From assembly GCA_022776205.1 (NCBI GenBank), contig JALFIK010000105.1, positions 1 through 5,695 of the forward strand: a stretch of DNA of 5,695 bases. The letters are read 5' to 3'. The translations under genes were made by a program, and so were the position numbers. The notes under the pieces were generated by a model. It was not told the origin of the DNA. It saw only the letters and a program-made list of their open reading frames with translations, and did not search any database. How positions within the stretch are numbered: position 1 is the stretch's first letter; each line of letters opens with the position of its first letter. Source of the stretch: Eubacterium sp. Lineage in GTDB: Bacteria > Bacillota > Clostridia > Lachnospirales > Lachnospiraceae. Shown in pieces: positions 5,325-5,695 of the stretch.

Positions 5325-5695
5325 ATGCGTTATATTATTTACGGAAAGAATCTGGAGGTTTCCGAAGGACTTAAAAAAGCAATCCATGATAAGTTCAGTA
5401 AGCTGGACAAGTTCTTTACTCCGGAAACAGAGGTTCAGGTCACATTGAGCGTACAGAAGGATAATCAGACGGTGGAAGCAACAATCCCGATGAAGGGAAC
5501 GATTTTAAGAGCGGAACAGTCAAGTACGGATATGTATGTATCCATTGACATGGCAGTGGATGTGCTCGAGAGGATGATCCGGAAATATAAGACTAAGATT
5601 TCCAATTACGGAAAAGGTGAGGGAAGATTTACGGACGAATTTATGGAAGAGGACGCAGATAATCATGAGACCATCCGCATTACGCGAAGCAAGAG
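5325..5695 (+). CDS. hpf: Ribosome hibernation promoting factor, 3' end cut by window edge
   Basis: Binds the 30S subunit at the mRNA/tRNA channel and, in its long form, dimerises ribosomes into inactive 100S particles in stationary phase or stress. 123 complete codons are visible, starting MRYIIYGKNLEVSEGLK. Residues 1 to about 105 form the S30AE (RaiA/HPF) domain, with the beta-alpha-beta-beta-beta-alpha pattern ending in MIRKYKTKI. An acidic linker (FMEEDADNHE) follows, and the final residues IRITRSK match the start of the C-terminal dimerisation domain of long HPF, so a protein of about 175-190 residues is expected. The ATG at 5325 is set by AGGAG at 5311-5315, nine bases upstream, and by a consensus promoter. 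In many Firmicutes secA follows hpf; that part is outside the window. The upstream DnaA boxes make DnaA control conceivable. Confidence 0.95.
   Translation, partial: MRYIIYGKNLEVSEGLKKAIHDKFSKLDKFFTPETEVQVTLSVQKDNQTVEATIPMKGTILRAEQSSTDMYVSIDMAVDVLERMIRKYKTKISNYGKGEGRFTDEFMEEDADNHETIRITRSK

Noticed and set aside
5011..5448. Plus-strand open frame of 145 codons starting with GTG
   Set aside because: It runs through the DnaA boxes and hpf promoter and overlaps hpf in another frame. It has no good ribosome binding site and its low-complexity composition reflects the repeated boxes.

Overview
The window looks like chromosomal DNA from a low-to-moderate GC Firmicute of the class Clostridia, most likely a Lachnospiraceae-type gut bacterium. 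This is inferred from strong AGGAGG-type ribosome binding sites, near-consensus sigma-A promoters, a PfoR-family membrane protein, a short divergent LspA, and the start of a long-form HPF. No species can be named from the sequence.

Layout: (1) Positions 1-1566 hold the bulk of a large serine recombinase on the plus strand. The window edge cuts it exactly at the probable catalytic serine. (2) A sigma-A promoter begins two bases after its stop and drives a roughly 110-nt, apparently structured leader. The leader is followed by a complete PfoR / PTS_EIIC_2-family multi-pass membrane protein (1714-2925). (3) Convergent to it, on the minus strand, lies a two-gene ABC importer operon: ATPase (4427-3660) then permease (3667-2891), overlapping by 8 bp. 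The permease loses resemblance to its family near position 2959, and its last codons run antisense into the end of pfoR, so its 3' end appears to have been replaced. No substrate-binding protein is present. (4) Divergent from the ATPase is a small, atypical lipoprotein signal peptidase (lspA, 4483-4935) with a TTG start. (5) A 389-bp noncoding stretch (4936-5324) contains an AT-rich half and a dense cluster of DnaA boxes (5072-5192: two perfect TTATCCACA, five with one mismatch, one with two). (6) A consensus promoter (TTGCAA-17-TATAAT) and strong SD follow, then the start of hpf (ribosome hibernation factor), which runs off the right edge.

How it fits together: the left half (recombinase, pfoR, broken permease end) reads like accessory DNA abutting a disrupted ABC operon; the right half (lspA, hpf) is housekeeping. 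The most notable element is the DnaA-box cluster between lspA and hpf. Neither dnaA, dnaN nor rpmH is visible nearby. It could be a DnaA titration or reactivation locus, a DnaA-controlled regulatory region for hpf, or an unrecognised origin-like site.
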